Source of the DNA: Halorubrum distributum JCM 10118
Lineage (GTDB): Archaea > Halobacteriota > Halobacteria > Halobacteriales > Haloferacaceae
Direction of reading: 5' to 3'
DNA: 64,000 nucleotides
Assembly (NCBI RefSeq): GCF_000337335.1
Contig: NZ_AOJN01000049.1
Location: 145,706-209,705, forward strand
In this document: positions 1-7,201 of the stretch, piece by piece
Layout: each line of letters opens with the position of its first letter
Numbering within the stretch: the stretch's first letter is position 1
Notes under the pieces: generated by a model
Databases searched by the model: none
Seen by the model: the letters and a program-made list of their open reading frames with translations, nothing else
Told to the model about the DNA's origin: nothing
Program-made: the position numbers and the translations under genes

Positions 1-63
1 CAAGAACTCTACCACAAACCCGGACGAAAAGCGCTCAAACACGCCGTCAAAGCCACTCTCTGA
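1..63 (+). CDS. C-terminal tail of an ORF entering from the left, unidentified
   Basis: A reading frame open from base 1 encodes QELYHKPGRKALKHAVKATL and stops with TGA at 61-63. Only about 20 residues are visible, so the family cannot be named. The basic tail and the position, ending about 20-30 bp before the point where the neighbouring minus-strand pentapeptide gene loses its expected continuation, would fit the end of an insertion-sequence transposase. That is inference only. Confidence 0.4.
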   Translation, partial: QELYHKPGRKALKHAVKATL

Positions 64-65
64 AA

Positions 66-1205
66 TCAACAATGTGCTACACAAGAGCGATACAGACTAT
101 ATTGAAGTCCCATTTCAGTTGTCGAATACGCCCCTGCCGAAGATAATAATAAAACCAACATAAGTACAACTACTGGTAATAATTTGACACCATAACCAGT
201 AGTCCATAGAGATACTACTGAACCTGCCCACTCCATCGTTCCCCGTATTGTCTCATCGGCCTTTGCCTCTTGCCGACGAGCACGACGTTCTCGAACGCGA
301 GCATCCCGCGCTTGTTTGACAAGACCATTGTTACTATATGCGGATCTAAGTTCATGATTTGCCCGCGCAACAGCATCATGGAGGTCAACAGGAGAATTCA
401 ATGCCTCCTCATCCTCTACAGATTCGTCTTCGAGACGGTGCCTAGGAGGATCAACTATTGTGTTACGTGAGAGTAGCGCGTCAGAAAGTGACGTATCCCA
501 AAGCAGAACAGAACTCATGTCAGAACCGATTAATTTTGCCTTGGAGAGATCTGTTGCCCCCAAATCAGCTTTCGATAGGTTGGCATTGAACAGGTCAGCT
601 TTAGACAAATTTGCCCGGCGTAAGTTTGCCTCTGTAAGGTTGGTTTTGTGTAATTTAGCCCCTGAGAGATCGGCTTCCACTAGTGTAGTATTGGAAAAGT
701 TAGAACCCTGTAGATCGGAACCGCTGAGATTAGCAACTGTTAGGTCAGATTTTGACACGTTGGCATCTATTAACAAGGATTCAGAAAGATCGATACCACG
801 TAGGTTAGCCTCTGACAGGTTAGTGCCAGACAGCTCTGCCTCCGAAAGATCAGCAGCACGTAAAAATGATTCAGACAGATCAGCATCCCACATTTCAGCC
901 TCAGAGCACTTGGCACCGGTTAACTTGGCTTTTGAAAGATTAGCATCCCACAGCTTTGCCTTAGAAAGGTCGGCGTCACGTAGGGAAACCCCGATAAGCT
1001 GAGAATCACGCAAATCTGCTTGTAAAAGCTTAGCATTACGCAAATCAGCGCCTGAAAGATTAACGCCTCTGAGGTCGGCACCTGAAAGGTCAGCACCACG
1101 CAGAGCTGCCCCTGAAAGATTGGTATTGCTAAGATCCGCTTCTGGCTGTATATCAGTGGTAGATACCCCTGATTCGGCGGGAATATTATATTCAGCATCG
1201 CTCAT
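66..1205 (-). CDS. Pentapeptide-repeat membrane protein, probably truncated
   Basis: 379 aa. Residues about 25-240 are A(D/N)LSxA-type pentapeptide repeats, expected to form a right-handed quadrilateral beta-helix. A charged linker follows, then one hydrophobic segment near the C-terminus (LLPVVVLMLVLLLSS). In related haloarchaeal proteins as I know them, such a helix is followed by a pore helix and a second membrane segment of a small ion channel. Here the protein stops soon after GLQYSLYRS, where the pore would begin, so the last few codons may be read from foreign DNA. GC content is clearly lower than in the core region. Function is unknown; the gene sits beside an McrBC system, so a defence or membrane role is possible but unproven. 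Confidence 0.75.
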   Translation of the reverse strand: MSDAEYNIPAESGVSTTDIQPEADLSNTNLSGAALRGADLSGADLRGVNLSGADLRNAKLLQADLRDSQLIGVSLRDADLSKAKLWDANLSKAKLTGAKCSEAEMWDADLSESFLRAADLSEAELSGTNLSEANLRGIDLSESLLIDANVSKSDLTVANLSGSDLQGSNFSNTTLVEADLSGAKLHKTNLTEANLRRANLSKADLFNANLSKADLGATDLSKAKLIGSDMSSVLLWDTSLSDALLSRNTIVDPPRHRLEDESVEDEEALNSPVDLHDAVARANHELRSAYSNNGLVKQARDARVRERRARRQEAKADETIRGTMEWAGSVVSLWTTGYGVKLLPVVVLMLVLLLSSAGAYSTTEMGLQYSLYRSCVAHC

Positions 1206-1522
1206 GTTGTTGAATCTATGTATGAGACGGCATAATATCCCCGCCTCAAATTGAGTCTATAAATATTCCCGACTTCTCACACAACTCAAGAGGCAATTCT
1301 CACAAAATACAGTCATACCCAAGCTCACAGCATCGGTACTGTTGAGGCCGGTAGTGTCGCCGTTGGGAAGCCATCCCGTCGACGTGAACCGCGGGAGCGA
1401 CGCCGACGAGGTCGTGAGAGATCTGTTCCAAGAGCGCGTTCCGCGTGTGGTCTTGGCCGGTACTAGTTGTACTCCCAAATCCGGTACAGATATGCCCCTC
1501 GCATATCACGATTGTATATTCA
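1206..1522. other. Intergenic region between pentapeptide gene and mcrB
   Basis: No gene is recognised here. It separates divergent genes, so it should hold both promoters: AT-rich boxes (tataaatatt near 1258) lie on the pentapeptide side, and a TATA-like stretch (ttgtatattc, 1513-1522) lies directly before the mcrB start. A GC-rich block at about 1340-1470 stands out from the AT-rich surroundings and may be a remnant of other DNA. It also contains the left copy of a direct repeat that recurs downstream of mcrC. Confidence 0.5.
1269..1287 (+). repeat. Left copy of 19-nt direct repeat flanking mcrBC
   Basis: The sequence ccgacttctcacacaactc recurs at 5597-5615 with a single change (c to t at the tenth position). 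The two copies have the same orientation and lie about 4.3 kb apart, one on either side of mcrBC. Such a match is unlikely by chance, but which recombination event left it cannot be told from this window. Confidence 0.6.
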
Positions 1523-4186
1523 ATGAGTCGAGAGACCGACACGTGGATATTCAACATCGGACCGTCAAATTGGGAAGTTTGCGCTAACGGTCCGACTGAC
1601 AGCTCGATTCACCCAGAGGAATATCTCGGACAACCGTGTCATGGGATTCGGGTTGATGCAAATAAGAGCCCAGAGGGACTCGAAGAGGGAGATTTGGTGC
1701 TCGTCAGAGAGAGTCCTGGAGGGGTGCGTGGAATCTGGCGGTACTTAGACAAGCAAAATATCAAGGGTGTCTCTCAGGAGTTGTGGTCAGATAGCGACTA
1801 CGAGTGGATGTTGTACTGTGAGGCGTTGGAACGCGACCTTTCGGAGCCATACTCTGAAGATTGGGAAGCCTTGGGAGATGCCATAGGCGCGAAGCCTGAG
1901 GCGGCCCAATCGCAGATCCGCGGCGCCGTGTCGAATCTCTCGACCCCTCTTAAGAGAGAATATTTGACGCAACTCCTAACCGAAGTAGATCTCTCGAATA
2001 CAGCCGGCGATGCGATCATTGAGTCGCTCACGTCTCTAGATGATTGGCCTGAGATCCTCAACTCATCCGCGAACGCCGATGAAGCTCCATACTACTGGGT
2101 CAACCAGACGAGTAAAATCCACCACATTGAAGAGGAAATACTGGAGGCTCCTGTTCGAACGAAGGAACCGACACACGACATCTCAAGGCTCTCTCCGGGC
2201 GATACGGTGTTCCACTATTCGGGAGGGAAAATCATTGGCTATTCCTCGGTAAGCGGGACCCGGTCAATCCACTGGGATAGCACGGAGTCAGAGCAAAAAA
2301 AGAAACTCAGACAGCGAGTTCAAGTTGATCTCACCCAATTTGAACGACCGCTGTTATTTAGAGAGGTATTCGAGGTACTGGCAGCTGATGCCGACCAGAT
2401 TTCGAATTATCCGGTTCACGACTCTGGCCTTAATTCCGGATATTTGTTCAACCTGACTCGTGAAGCGGGCGAATATCTCAGAGCGGAGGGAACGGAGTGG
2501 GAACCACATCCACTCGTGAAATCGTTCCATGACTCGGGGGATGGTTCGGTCTATGTGTGTTCGTTCAACCCGAGTGATCACCTGACCATACACCGGCGTG
2601 GTGCGGTGCTACTGTGGAGGGGAAAAAAATCTGTCTGGGAACGAATTTCCAAGGGAGACGTTGTATTATTTCATGCGAAAAATGAAGAAGACCGAGCGAA
2701 CGGAACAGCAGAACACGTACCAGCAGGACTTATCGGCGGAGGGGTTGTCAACTCAAAATCAATTAAAAGGGAGCGATGGGGCCTCGACGAAGCTGATGAT
2801 CTTGGGAACCCATATCTCCTCAATCTCGAGAAGTTGTACACCACCGCAGACATCGATCGGCTTGCGTTAAATCGTCCAGTATTCACGCTGACCCAGTCAG
2901 AGTTCGAAGCTGAGTTTGATGCGTTGATGGACGGCTGTCTCCCGTGGACGACCGCAAATGAGATTGCGAACCGGATCAATGGAAAGGGCCTAGCAAGCAG
3001 GAGCTTCTCTAAGGTCGACGCTTCATTCAATACCCTCGTAGACCTTCTTGAGGCATTAACCGAAGAGATGCGTCCTCAGTTACAGCATCTGGAACCTCCT
3101 GAAGAACTCCCTGGAATGCTCCCTCACCCGTCTGATGGGTTCCAAGTACCTAATTCACTGAAGCGTCGGCTCGGCGACGTTGGTCAACTCATTTTCTACG
3201 GACCTCCAGGTACTGGAAAAACATTCACCGCCACAGAACTCGCCCGCCAGTGGGTCTATTCACGAACCGACACGCCAACAGACACTCAGGTACAAACGGT
3301 CACCTTCCATCCATCAGTCAGTTATGAGGACTTCGTTGAGGGACTCACTGCGACGAAATCCTCCGGAGAAGACGCAGTTACATACAAGTATGAAGCAGGC
3401 ACGTTTAAGGAAATATACGAAGAAGCTCGTGACGCATATGAGCGGACTGATGGGGATGAGCCACCGCGGTATGTCCTCATAATCGATGAAATCAATCGCG
3501 GAAACGTGCCGCAAATTCTGGGTGAACTGATCTCTCTACTCGAAAGCGATAAACGGCTAGATGAGCCTCAGCAGACCTCAGTACAAGCCGCTCACTCTGG
3601 AGAGAAACTAACACTGCCGCCGAATCTCTATATTATTGGAACGATGAACACCGCAGACCAGTCGATCGCGCTGATTGACGCTGCTATCCGAAGGCGATTC
3701 TCGTTCCACCCGTTCCCACCGGACACACAGGTTATTATCGAGAAATCGTCGCTGCTCAATCCAGATAAGGATGATATCGATACCCTCGCAGAAGAATCAT
3801 CTATCACACCGAAATCCCTCCTAGCACGCTCTATCAAAGCTATCGAGACACTTAACGAACGGATTGTCGATGGTGATCCAGGAAGAGGGCAGCGGCTCGG
3901 TCATACATATCTGATGGGCGTAAAGGACACTACTGATATATGTGATACGTGGCAGTTCGACATTCTTCCGCTATTAGAAGAGTACTACTTCGGTAATGTG
4001 GACCGTCTGCGGGCTGATCTACTGACCAACGATGACGATGATGAACCAGTCGCAGATGTGCTGTTTGACACAAACACTGGCGAAGTTCGTCCCGAAATAC
4101 AGCCCTCTGAAATATATTCGGCTTTAGGAGAGATAGTTGGTATTCAGTCTTCAGACGACTCGAGTGACGTAATCAACGAGGATTGA
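1523..4186 (+). CDS. mcrB: McrB-type GTP-dependent AAA+ restriction protein with three EVE/PUA-like N-terminal segments
   Basis: 887 aa from the ATG at 1523, chosen because the EVE-like sequence TWIFNIGPSNWEVC starts right there and a TATA-like box lies just upstream. Three EVE/PUA-like segments occur at about residues 5-100, 188-290 (YYWVNQTSKIHHIEEEILEAP) and 340-440 (VYVCSFNP...RRGAVLLW). The motor domain has Walker A GPPGTGKT (about 558-565), Walker B LIIDEINRGNV (about 651) and the McrB-type sensor GTMNTADQS (about 706). In this family the motor binds GTP, forms hexamers and activates McrC, while the N-terminal domain recognises modified or foreign DNA. The mcrC start overlaps its stop region almost directly, indicating one operon. 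Low GC suggests horizontal transfer. Confidence 0.92.
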   Translation: MSRETDTWIFNIGPSNWEVCANGPTDSSIHPEEYLGQPCHGIRVDANKSPEGLEEGDLVLVRESPGGVRGIWRYLDKQNIKGVSQELWSDSDYEWMLYCEALERDLSEPYSEDWEALGDAIGAKPEAAQSQIRGAVSNLSTPLKREYLTQLLTEVDLSNTAGDAIIESLTSLDDWPEILNSSANADEAPYYWVNQTSKIHHIEEEILEAPVRTKEPTHDISRLSPGDTVFHYSGGKIIGYSSVSGTRSIHWDSTESEQKKKLRQRVQVDLTQFERPLLFREVFEVLAADADQISNYPVHDSGLNSGYLFNLTREAGEYLRAEGTEWEPHPLVKSFHDSGDGSVYVCSFNPSDHLTIHRRGAVLLWRGKKSVWERISKGDVVLFHAKNEEDRANGTAEHVPAGLIGGGVVNSKSIKRERWGLDEADDLGNPYLLNLEKLYTTADIDRLALNRPVFTLTQSEFEAEFDALMDGCLPWTTANEIANRINGKGLASRSFSKVDASFNTLVDLLEALTEEMRPQLQHLEPPEELPGMLPHPSDGFQVPNSLKRRLGDVGQLIFYGPPGTGKTFTATELARQWVYSRTDTPTDTQVQTVTFHPSVSYEDFVEGLTATKSSGEDAVTYKYEAGTFKEIYEEARDAYERTDGDEPPRYVLIIDEINRGNVPQILGELISLLESDKRLDEPQQTSVQAAHSGEKLTLPPNLYIIGTMNTADQSIALIDAAIRRRFSFHPFPPDTQVIIEKSSLLNPDKDDIDTLAEESSITPKSLLARSIKAIETLNERIVDGDPGRGQRLGHTYLMGVKDTTDICDTWQFDILPLLEEYYFGNVDRLRADLLTNDDDDEPVADVLFDTNTGEVRPEIQPSEIYSALGEIVGIQSSDDSSDVINED

Positions 4187-4188
4187 GA

Positions 4189-5484
4189 ATGCGAACCGGT
4201 GGGAATATCTTGGACGATAACCGTGGTGAACGGAGCGTCCACAAGGTCGTAGAAAACGACTCGAAGCAGTTACAGCTATCTCGCGAGGATGTCACATACC
4301 TCCAGCAAGAGTGGGATGATGATGTTTCACTTATTGACAAGGGCGATACACAGACTATCTCAGTTACCAACACTGTCGGGGTAATTGGGCTTCCGAGCGG
4401 CAAAATACTCTCTATTACACCAAAAGTAGAGACCTCACTGCTGTACTTGCTAGCGTATGCTGGGCGTGTGAATGATAAAATCGTTCGAGACCGTCATCCT
4501 GGAGCGATCGAATTAGGTGACTCCCTGACTAACCTCCTTGGACAACTTTTCCTTACAGAAATTGAGCACCTTCACCGGCAGGGGCTCGACCAAGACTATC
4601 GGACTACGGAATCAACTGAACGACACGTCCGGGGACAAATTCAGGTGCAGAAACAACTCCAGCAACATGGTCCTGTTCCGACAGAATTCGAATGTCAGTA
4701 CCAAGACCGCACACCTAACATCCCGATAAACCAAGTGTTGGTAAAGACGGTCAATGTGGTACTTCCCCTGATTACTGACGCCGATCTACGCGCTCGACTA
4801 CAACAAGCACAAGCGCGTTTCAAGCCTGTTGTTGCTCCTAGTGTACACCCTCTAGAAGCTTTAGAACAAATTTCACTCAGTCGCCTCAATGATCACTATC
4901 GCGCTGCGCTACTGCTTTCTCAGGCGATTCTCGAGCAGGAATACCTCCATGATACTACAGAATCTACGAGACCGTTTCCGTCGATGGTTTTCCCAATGCC
5001 GACTGTTTTCGAAGAAGTGGTCCAGCAGGTCGTGGAAACGACACTGGACGGTACTCCATATAGAATGTCAAAAAAAGATCTGGGAACCATCGCCAAACGA
5101 GCCGATGATGAGAGAGGGACTCGAGACCTAGAGCCTGACTTTGTCATCCGCCGGGAAGTAGAATCTAAAGAAACTGACCCGGTAATCGCAGTCGGCGACG
5201 CAAAGTGGAAAACCGACAAGAAACCCTCCAGTGAGGACTTCTACCAACTTGCAACGTACCAAGCTTACGCAGATGTTCCTGGGATCCTCATTTATCCAAA
5301 AAAGCAGACGGAAGAACATGATCTCGTCTATGAGAACAGCAGTGATAGCAATCGGGGCCGCCTCTTGATTCGAACACTGAACACAGATCCCACGAATAGG
5401 TATGAGCCATTTGTTGATCAGTTATTTGAGAGCTTACGCGACCCACTATCTGAACTGCTCGATCACACAGATACTCCAATTTGA
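4189..5484 (+). CDS. mcrC: McrC endonuclease subunit of the McrBC system
   Basis: 431 aa. The ATG at 4189 lies two bases after the mcrB stop; a TTG two codons earlier overlaps that stop and is a less likely start. The N-terminal half is the McrB-contacting region. The C-terminal half carries the PD-(D/E)xK nuclease signature: EPDFVI (about residue 315), then VGDAKWK (about 334-340) and a QLATYQAYA helix. In McrBC systems McrC cuts DNA when driven by McrB. All expected catalytic residues are visible, so the system looks intact. Confidence 0.92.
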   Translation: MRTGGNILDDNRGERSVHKVVENDSKQLQLSREDVTYLQQEWDDDVSLIDKGDTQTISVTNTVGVIGLPSGKILSITPKVETSLLYLLAYAGRVNDKIVRDRHPGAIELGDSLTNLLGQLFLTEIEHLHRQGLDQDYRTTESTERHVRGQIQVQKQLQQHGPVPTEFECQYQDRTPNIPINQVLVKTVNVVLPLITDADLRARLQQAQARFKPVVAPSVHPLEALEQISLSRLNDHYRAALLLSQAILEQEYLHDTTESTRPFPSMVFPMPTVFEEVVQQVVETTLDGTPYRMSKKDLGTIAKRADDERGTRDLEPDFVIRREVESKETDPVIAVGDAKWKTDKKPSSEDFYQLATYQAYADVPGILIYPKKQTEEHDLVYENSSDSNRGRLLIRTLNTDPTNRYEPFVDQLFESLRDPLSELLDHTDTPI

Positions 5485-5524
5485 GTTCCTCTGTTATCCT
5501 CACCATCATAAGAGAGCGGTAATC

Positions 5525-5573
5525 AGCTGTGTGGTCCGGTAATCCATCCGGATAGGGTTCCGGCCACACAGCT
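5525..5573 (+). terminator. Hairpin downstream of mcrC
   Basis: The arm agctgtgtgg (5525-5534) followed by ccgg pairs with ccgg plus ccacacagct (5560-5573), with one bulged base and a loop of about 20 nt. It begins 40 bp after the mcrC stop, so a transcription-terminator or mRNA-end role is plausible. A recombination role cannot be excluded, since it lies next to the 5597-5615 repeat and the integrase gene. Confidence 0.5.
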
Positions 5574-5596
5574 AAGAGCTGGTAAATTCACTTTGG

Positions 5597-5615
5597 CCGA
5601 CTTCTTACACAACTC
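5597..5615 (+). repeat. Right copy of 19-nt direct repeat flanking mcrBC
   Basis: The sequence ccgacttcttacacaactc matches 1269-1287 at 18 of 19 positions in the same orientation. It lies 90 bp upstream of the integrase start. Confidence 0.6.
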
Positions 5616-5658
5616 GTCAACGACCGGCCGAAAACCGCCCCGATCACGCCGGTCACCG

Positions 5659-5703
5659 GCTGGGTTCTGCCGTATTATATGCAATCTTGTTTAGCAAGAT
5701 CGT
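5659..5703 (+). promoter_or_regulatory. Integrase promoter with shared 20-nt box and palindrome
   Basis: gctgggttctgccgtattat (5659-5678) recurs with one mismatch at 6840-6859 ahead of the second transcription unit, suggesting a common activator or repressor site. Its 3' part merges into a TATA box (attatat, 5674-5680) placed correctly for a leaderless transcript starting at or near the ATG at 5704. An inverted repeat, atcttg (5684-5689) and caagat (5695-5700), lies between TATA box and start, where a repressor would block initiation. Confidence 0.6.
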
Positions 5704-6309
5704 ATGCGCCTAGAGCAAACGCAAGCGGAGGATCAATTCAAATGCTGGCTCACTGACGACGACCTTGACGAGCTGCGGCGGGCGGCCGGGAGCATCCGGG
5801 ACGACCTCGTGATTCAACTCGGCGGATTCGTCGGGCTCCGCGCCTTCGAGATCCCGCAGGTGTGCCCGAAGCACGTCAAACGCACCCCGGACGGCGACCA
5901 CTTCCGGCTCCGCGTCCCGGAGGGGAAGGACACGACCAGCAGCGGCGGGAAGCCTCGCGACGCCTATCTCCCGCGAGAGGTCGAGGGCGACATCCACCGG
6001 TACGTCCGGTCGGAAGACGTGGGGCGTCACGAGCCGATCGTCGACCTCTCCGAGAGCGGTATCCGGGCGGTGGTCAAACGCACGGCCGACCGCGCGGCCG
6101 ACGCGACGGGCGATGAGGACTTTCGCTACGTATCGAGCCACGATCTCCGACGCCGGTTCGCGCAGCGGCTCCTCGTCGATAAACAGGTGAACCCGCGGGT
6201 CGTCATGCAGGTCGGCGGCTGGGACTCCTTCCAGGCGATCGAACCGTACCTGAACGCGCCGACGCCCGACGTCGTGAACGCGGCCTTCGAGGAGGCTGGG
6301 TTCGCATGA
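5704..6309 (+). CDS. int: Short tyrosine recombinase/integrase, SNJ2-type
   Basis: 201 aa, essentially just a catalytic domain with almost no arm-binding N-terminus, as in the small integrases of temperate haloarchaeal pleolipoviruses such as SNJ2. Catalytic residues are readable: R46 in GLRAFE, H146 and R149 in SHDLRRRF, W173 in GGW (the H/W position) and nucleophile Y182 in EPYLNAP. It should catalyse site-specific recombination between element and host attachment sites, here probably the tRNA-Trp 3' end. The ATG at 5704 lies directly after a palindrome and needs no leader. Its stop overlaps the start of a 13-codon ORF (6306-6347) that could couple it to the next gene. Confidence 0.88.
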   Translation: MRLEQTQAEDQFKCWLTDDDLDELRRAAGSIRDDLVIQLGGFVGLRAFEIPQVCPKHVKRTPDGDHFRLRVPEGKDTTSSGGKPRDAYLPREVEGDIHRYVRSEDVGRHEPIVDLSESGIRAVVKRTADRAADATGDEDFRYVSSHDLRRRFAQRLLVDKQVNPRVVMQVGGWDSFQAIEPYLNAPTPDVVNAAFEEAGFA

Positions 6310-6343
6310 GTTCCAACGAGAAAGAGGCTGTAGGTGTTCCACG

Positions 6344-6481
6344 ATGAACATCCACATCGACGCGAGTTGGTTCCTGCTCGCGGCGCTGGCGTTGATCTAC
6401 TTCCTCGGTTTCATCGGGTTCCGCGCCACGGTCGTACTGATGTTAGCCGCGGGTCTACCGTACGGAGGACCAGCACGATGA
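6344..6481 (+). CDS. Small single-span membrane protein
   Basis: 45 aa beginning MNIHIDASWFLLAALALIYF, with one long hydrophobic stretch covering residues about 8-40. Its ATG overlaps the stop of a 13-codon upstream ORF, and its TGA overlaps the next ATG at 6478 (ATGA), so it belongs to the integrase unit. No family is recognised. Such tiny membrane proteins are common in haloarchaeal virus genomes. Confidence 0.6.
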   Translation: MNIHIDASWFLLAALALIYFLGFIGFRATVVLMLAAGLPYGGPAR

Positions 6482-6690
6482 CCCGCGATCAACAGTCGGG
6501 CGGGCCTAATCAACGGGTACGACAACTGCTACTCGACCCGGGAACGTGGGCCGGCATGGCTCTCTTCGCCGCGGGGTATCTGATTCCAATGTTGGCGTTC
6601 CCGGATTCGGCACCAGCAGTCGCTACAACGGCGATGTCCATGACGATCGCCGTACTACTCGCGAACGAGGTGATCCCGGATGTCGAGTGA
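6478..6690 (+). CDS. Small two-span membrane protein
   Basis: 70 aa. A hydrophilic head (MTRDQQSGGPNQRVRQLL) is followed by two hydrophobic segments, GMALFAAGYLIPMLAF and VATTAMSMTIAVLLANEV. It starts on the ATGA overlap with the preceding gene and its 3' end overlaps the zinc-ribbon ORF at 6680. Unknown function; by context part of the integrase-led transcription unit. Confidence 0.65.
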   Translation: MTRDQQSGGPNQRVRQLLLDPGTWAGMALFAAGYLIPMLAFPDSAPAVATTAMSMTIAVLLANEVIPDVE

Positions 6691-6820
6691 GCAAGAGACG
6701 GATGGAACGTACCGCTGTACCGAGTGCGACTATGAGGGTGACGAGTATCGAATCCTCGACGACGGCTCAACGGGCGGGACCGCGGTGTGTCCCGAGTGCG
6801 AGGGCCAGCTGACGATCTAA
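6680..6820 (+). CDS. Zinc-ribbon mini-protein
   Basis: 46 aa with two CxxC knuckles, YRCTEC and AVCPEC, spaced as in rubredoxin-like or zinc-ribbon folds. It overlaps the preceding membrane-protein gene by 11 bp and ends 20 bp before the next promoter box. Probably a metal-bound adaptor or small regulator. It is the last gene of the integrase unit. Confidence 0.7.
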   Translation: MSSEQETDGTYRCTECDYEGDEYRILDDGSTGGTAVCPECEGQLTI

Positions 6821-6839
6821 GCGAGTCGGTCTCACACCC

Positions 6840-6915
6840 GCTGGGTTCTGCCGTTTTATCACCGACCTGCCGACTTGTCCTTTTTATCGACCCGGTGACC
6901 GGGTCGAAAACTGGT
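6840..6915 (+). promoter_or_regulatory. Promoter/operator of the structural operon
   Basis: It opens with the second copy of the 20-nt box also found before int (gctgggttctgccgtttta..., one mismatch). A TATA-like cctttttat (6879-6887) runs straight into a perfect palindrome at 6887-6907, tcgacccgg-tga-ccgggtcga, sitting where transcription would begin. The layout suggests a repressible promoter for the long downstream operon, with the 20-nt box as a site shared with the integrase promoter. Confidence 0.65.
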
Positions 6916-7005
6916 ATGACCGACGACGACAGGGGCTCGTCAAAAGAGCCCGACGACGGATCGAAACGGTGGGTCGACTGGCGGAACCGCGGAGGGTCGG
7001 CGTGA
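6916..7005 (+). CDS. 29-aa hydrophilic leader ORF
   Basis: Encodes MTDDDRGSSKEPDDGSKRWV followed by DWRNRGGSA, a highly charged peptide, starting 9 bp after the operator palindrome. Its stop overlaps a possible GTG ORF of 11 codons (7002-7037) that in turn touches the next gene. Whether the peptide itself functions is unclear; it is the first translatable frame of the operon. Confidence 0.45.
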   Translation: MTDDDRGSSKEPDDGSKRWVDWRNRGGSA

Positions 7006-7033
7006 CCCCCACCCGGATGCGGGGGGCCTTCGA

Positions 7034-7201
7034 GTGAGCCGCGTTCCCGACGGGATCGCGGTCTCGGAGGCGTTCGCGTCGTACCTCGAGGAGTTCCGCG
7101 AGCGGTACCCGCTCGATGTCGAACTGGCACGCAAACACGGCTGTTACCACACTCTCATGACACGAAGACGGACCAGCGGTAGCTACGGAGGAATCGCATG
7201 A
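7034..7201 (+). CDS. Small soluble protein ahead of the spike-like gene
   Basis: 55 aa from GTG 7034, helix-rich (SEAFASYLEEFRERYPLDVE), with no membrane segment. Its TGA overlaps the ATG of the spike-like gene at 7198, and its last codons contain the purine-rich ggagga that can act as the ribosome binding site for that gene. Translational coupling is therefore likely. No family is recognised. Confidence 0.55.
   Translation: MSRVPDGIAVSEAFASYLEEFRERYPLDVELARKHGCYHTLMTRRRTSGSYGGIA

Noticed and set aside
1300-1557. Minus-strand ORF covering the mcrB promoter and start
   Set aside because: Overlaps the well-supported mcrB start and promoter; no recognisable protein.
5637-5644. ccccgatc near the integrase matching part of the tRNA-Trp 3' region as an attachment core
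   Set aside because: Only eight bases match, too short in GC-rich DNA to support an attachment site.
5710-6357. Long open frames antisense to GC-rich genes such as int, guaB and the oxidase genes
   Set aside because: High third-position GC creates long antisense frames; the opposite strands carry clear protein families.
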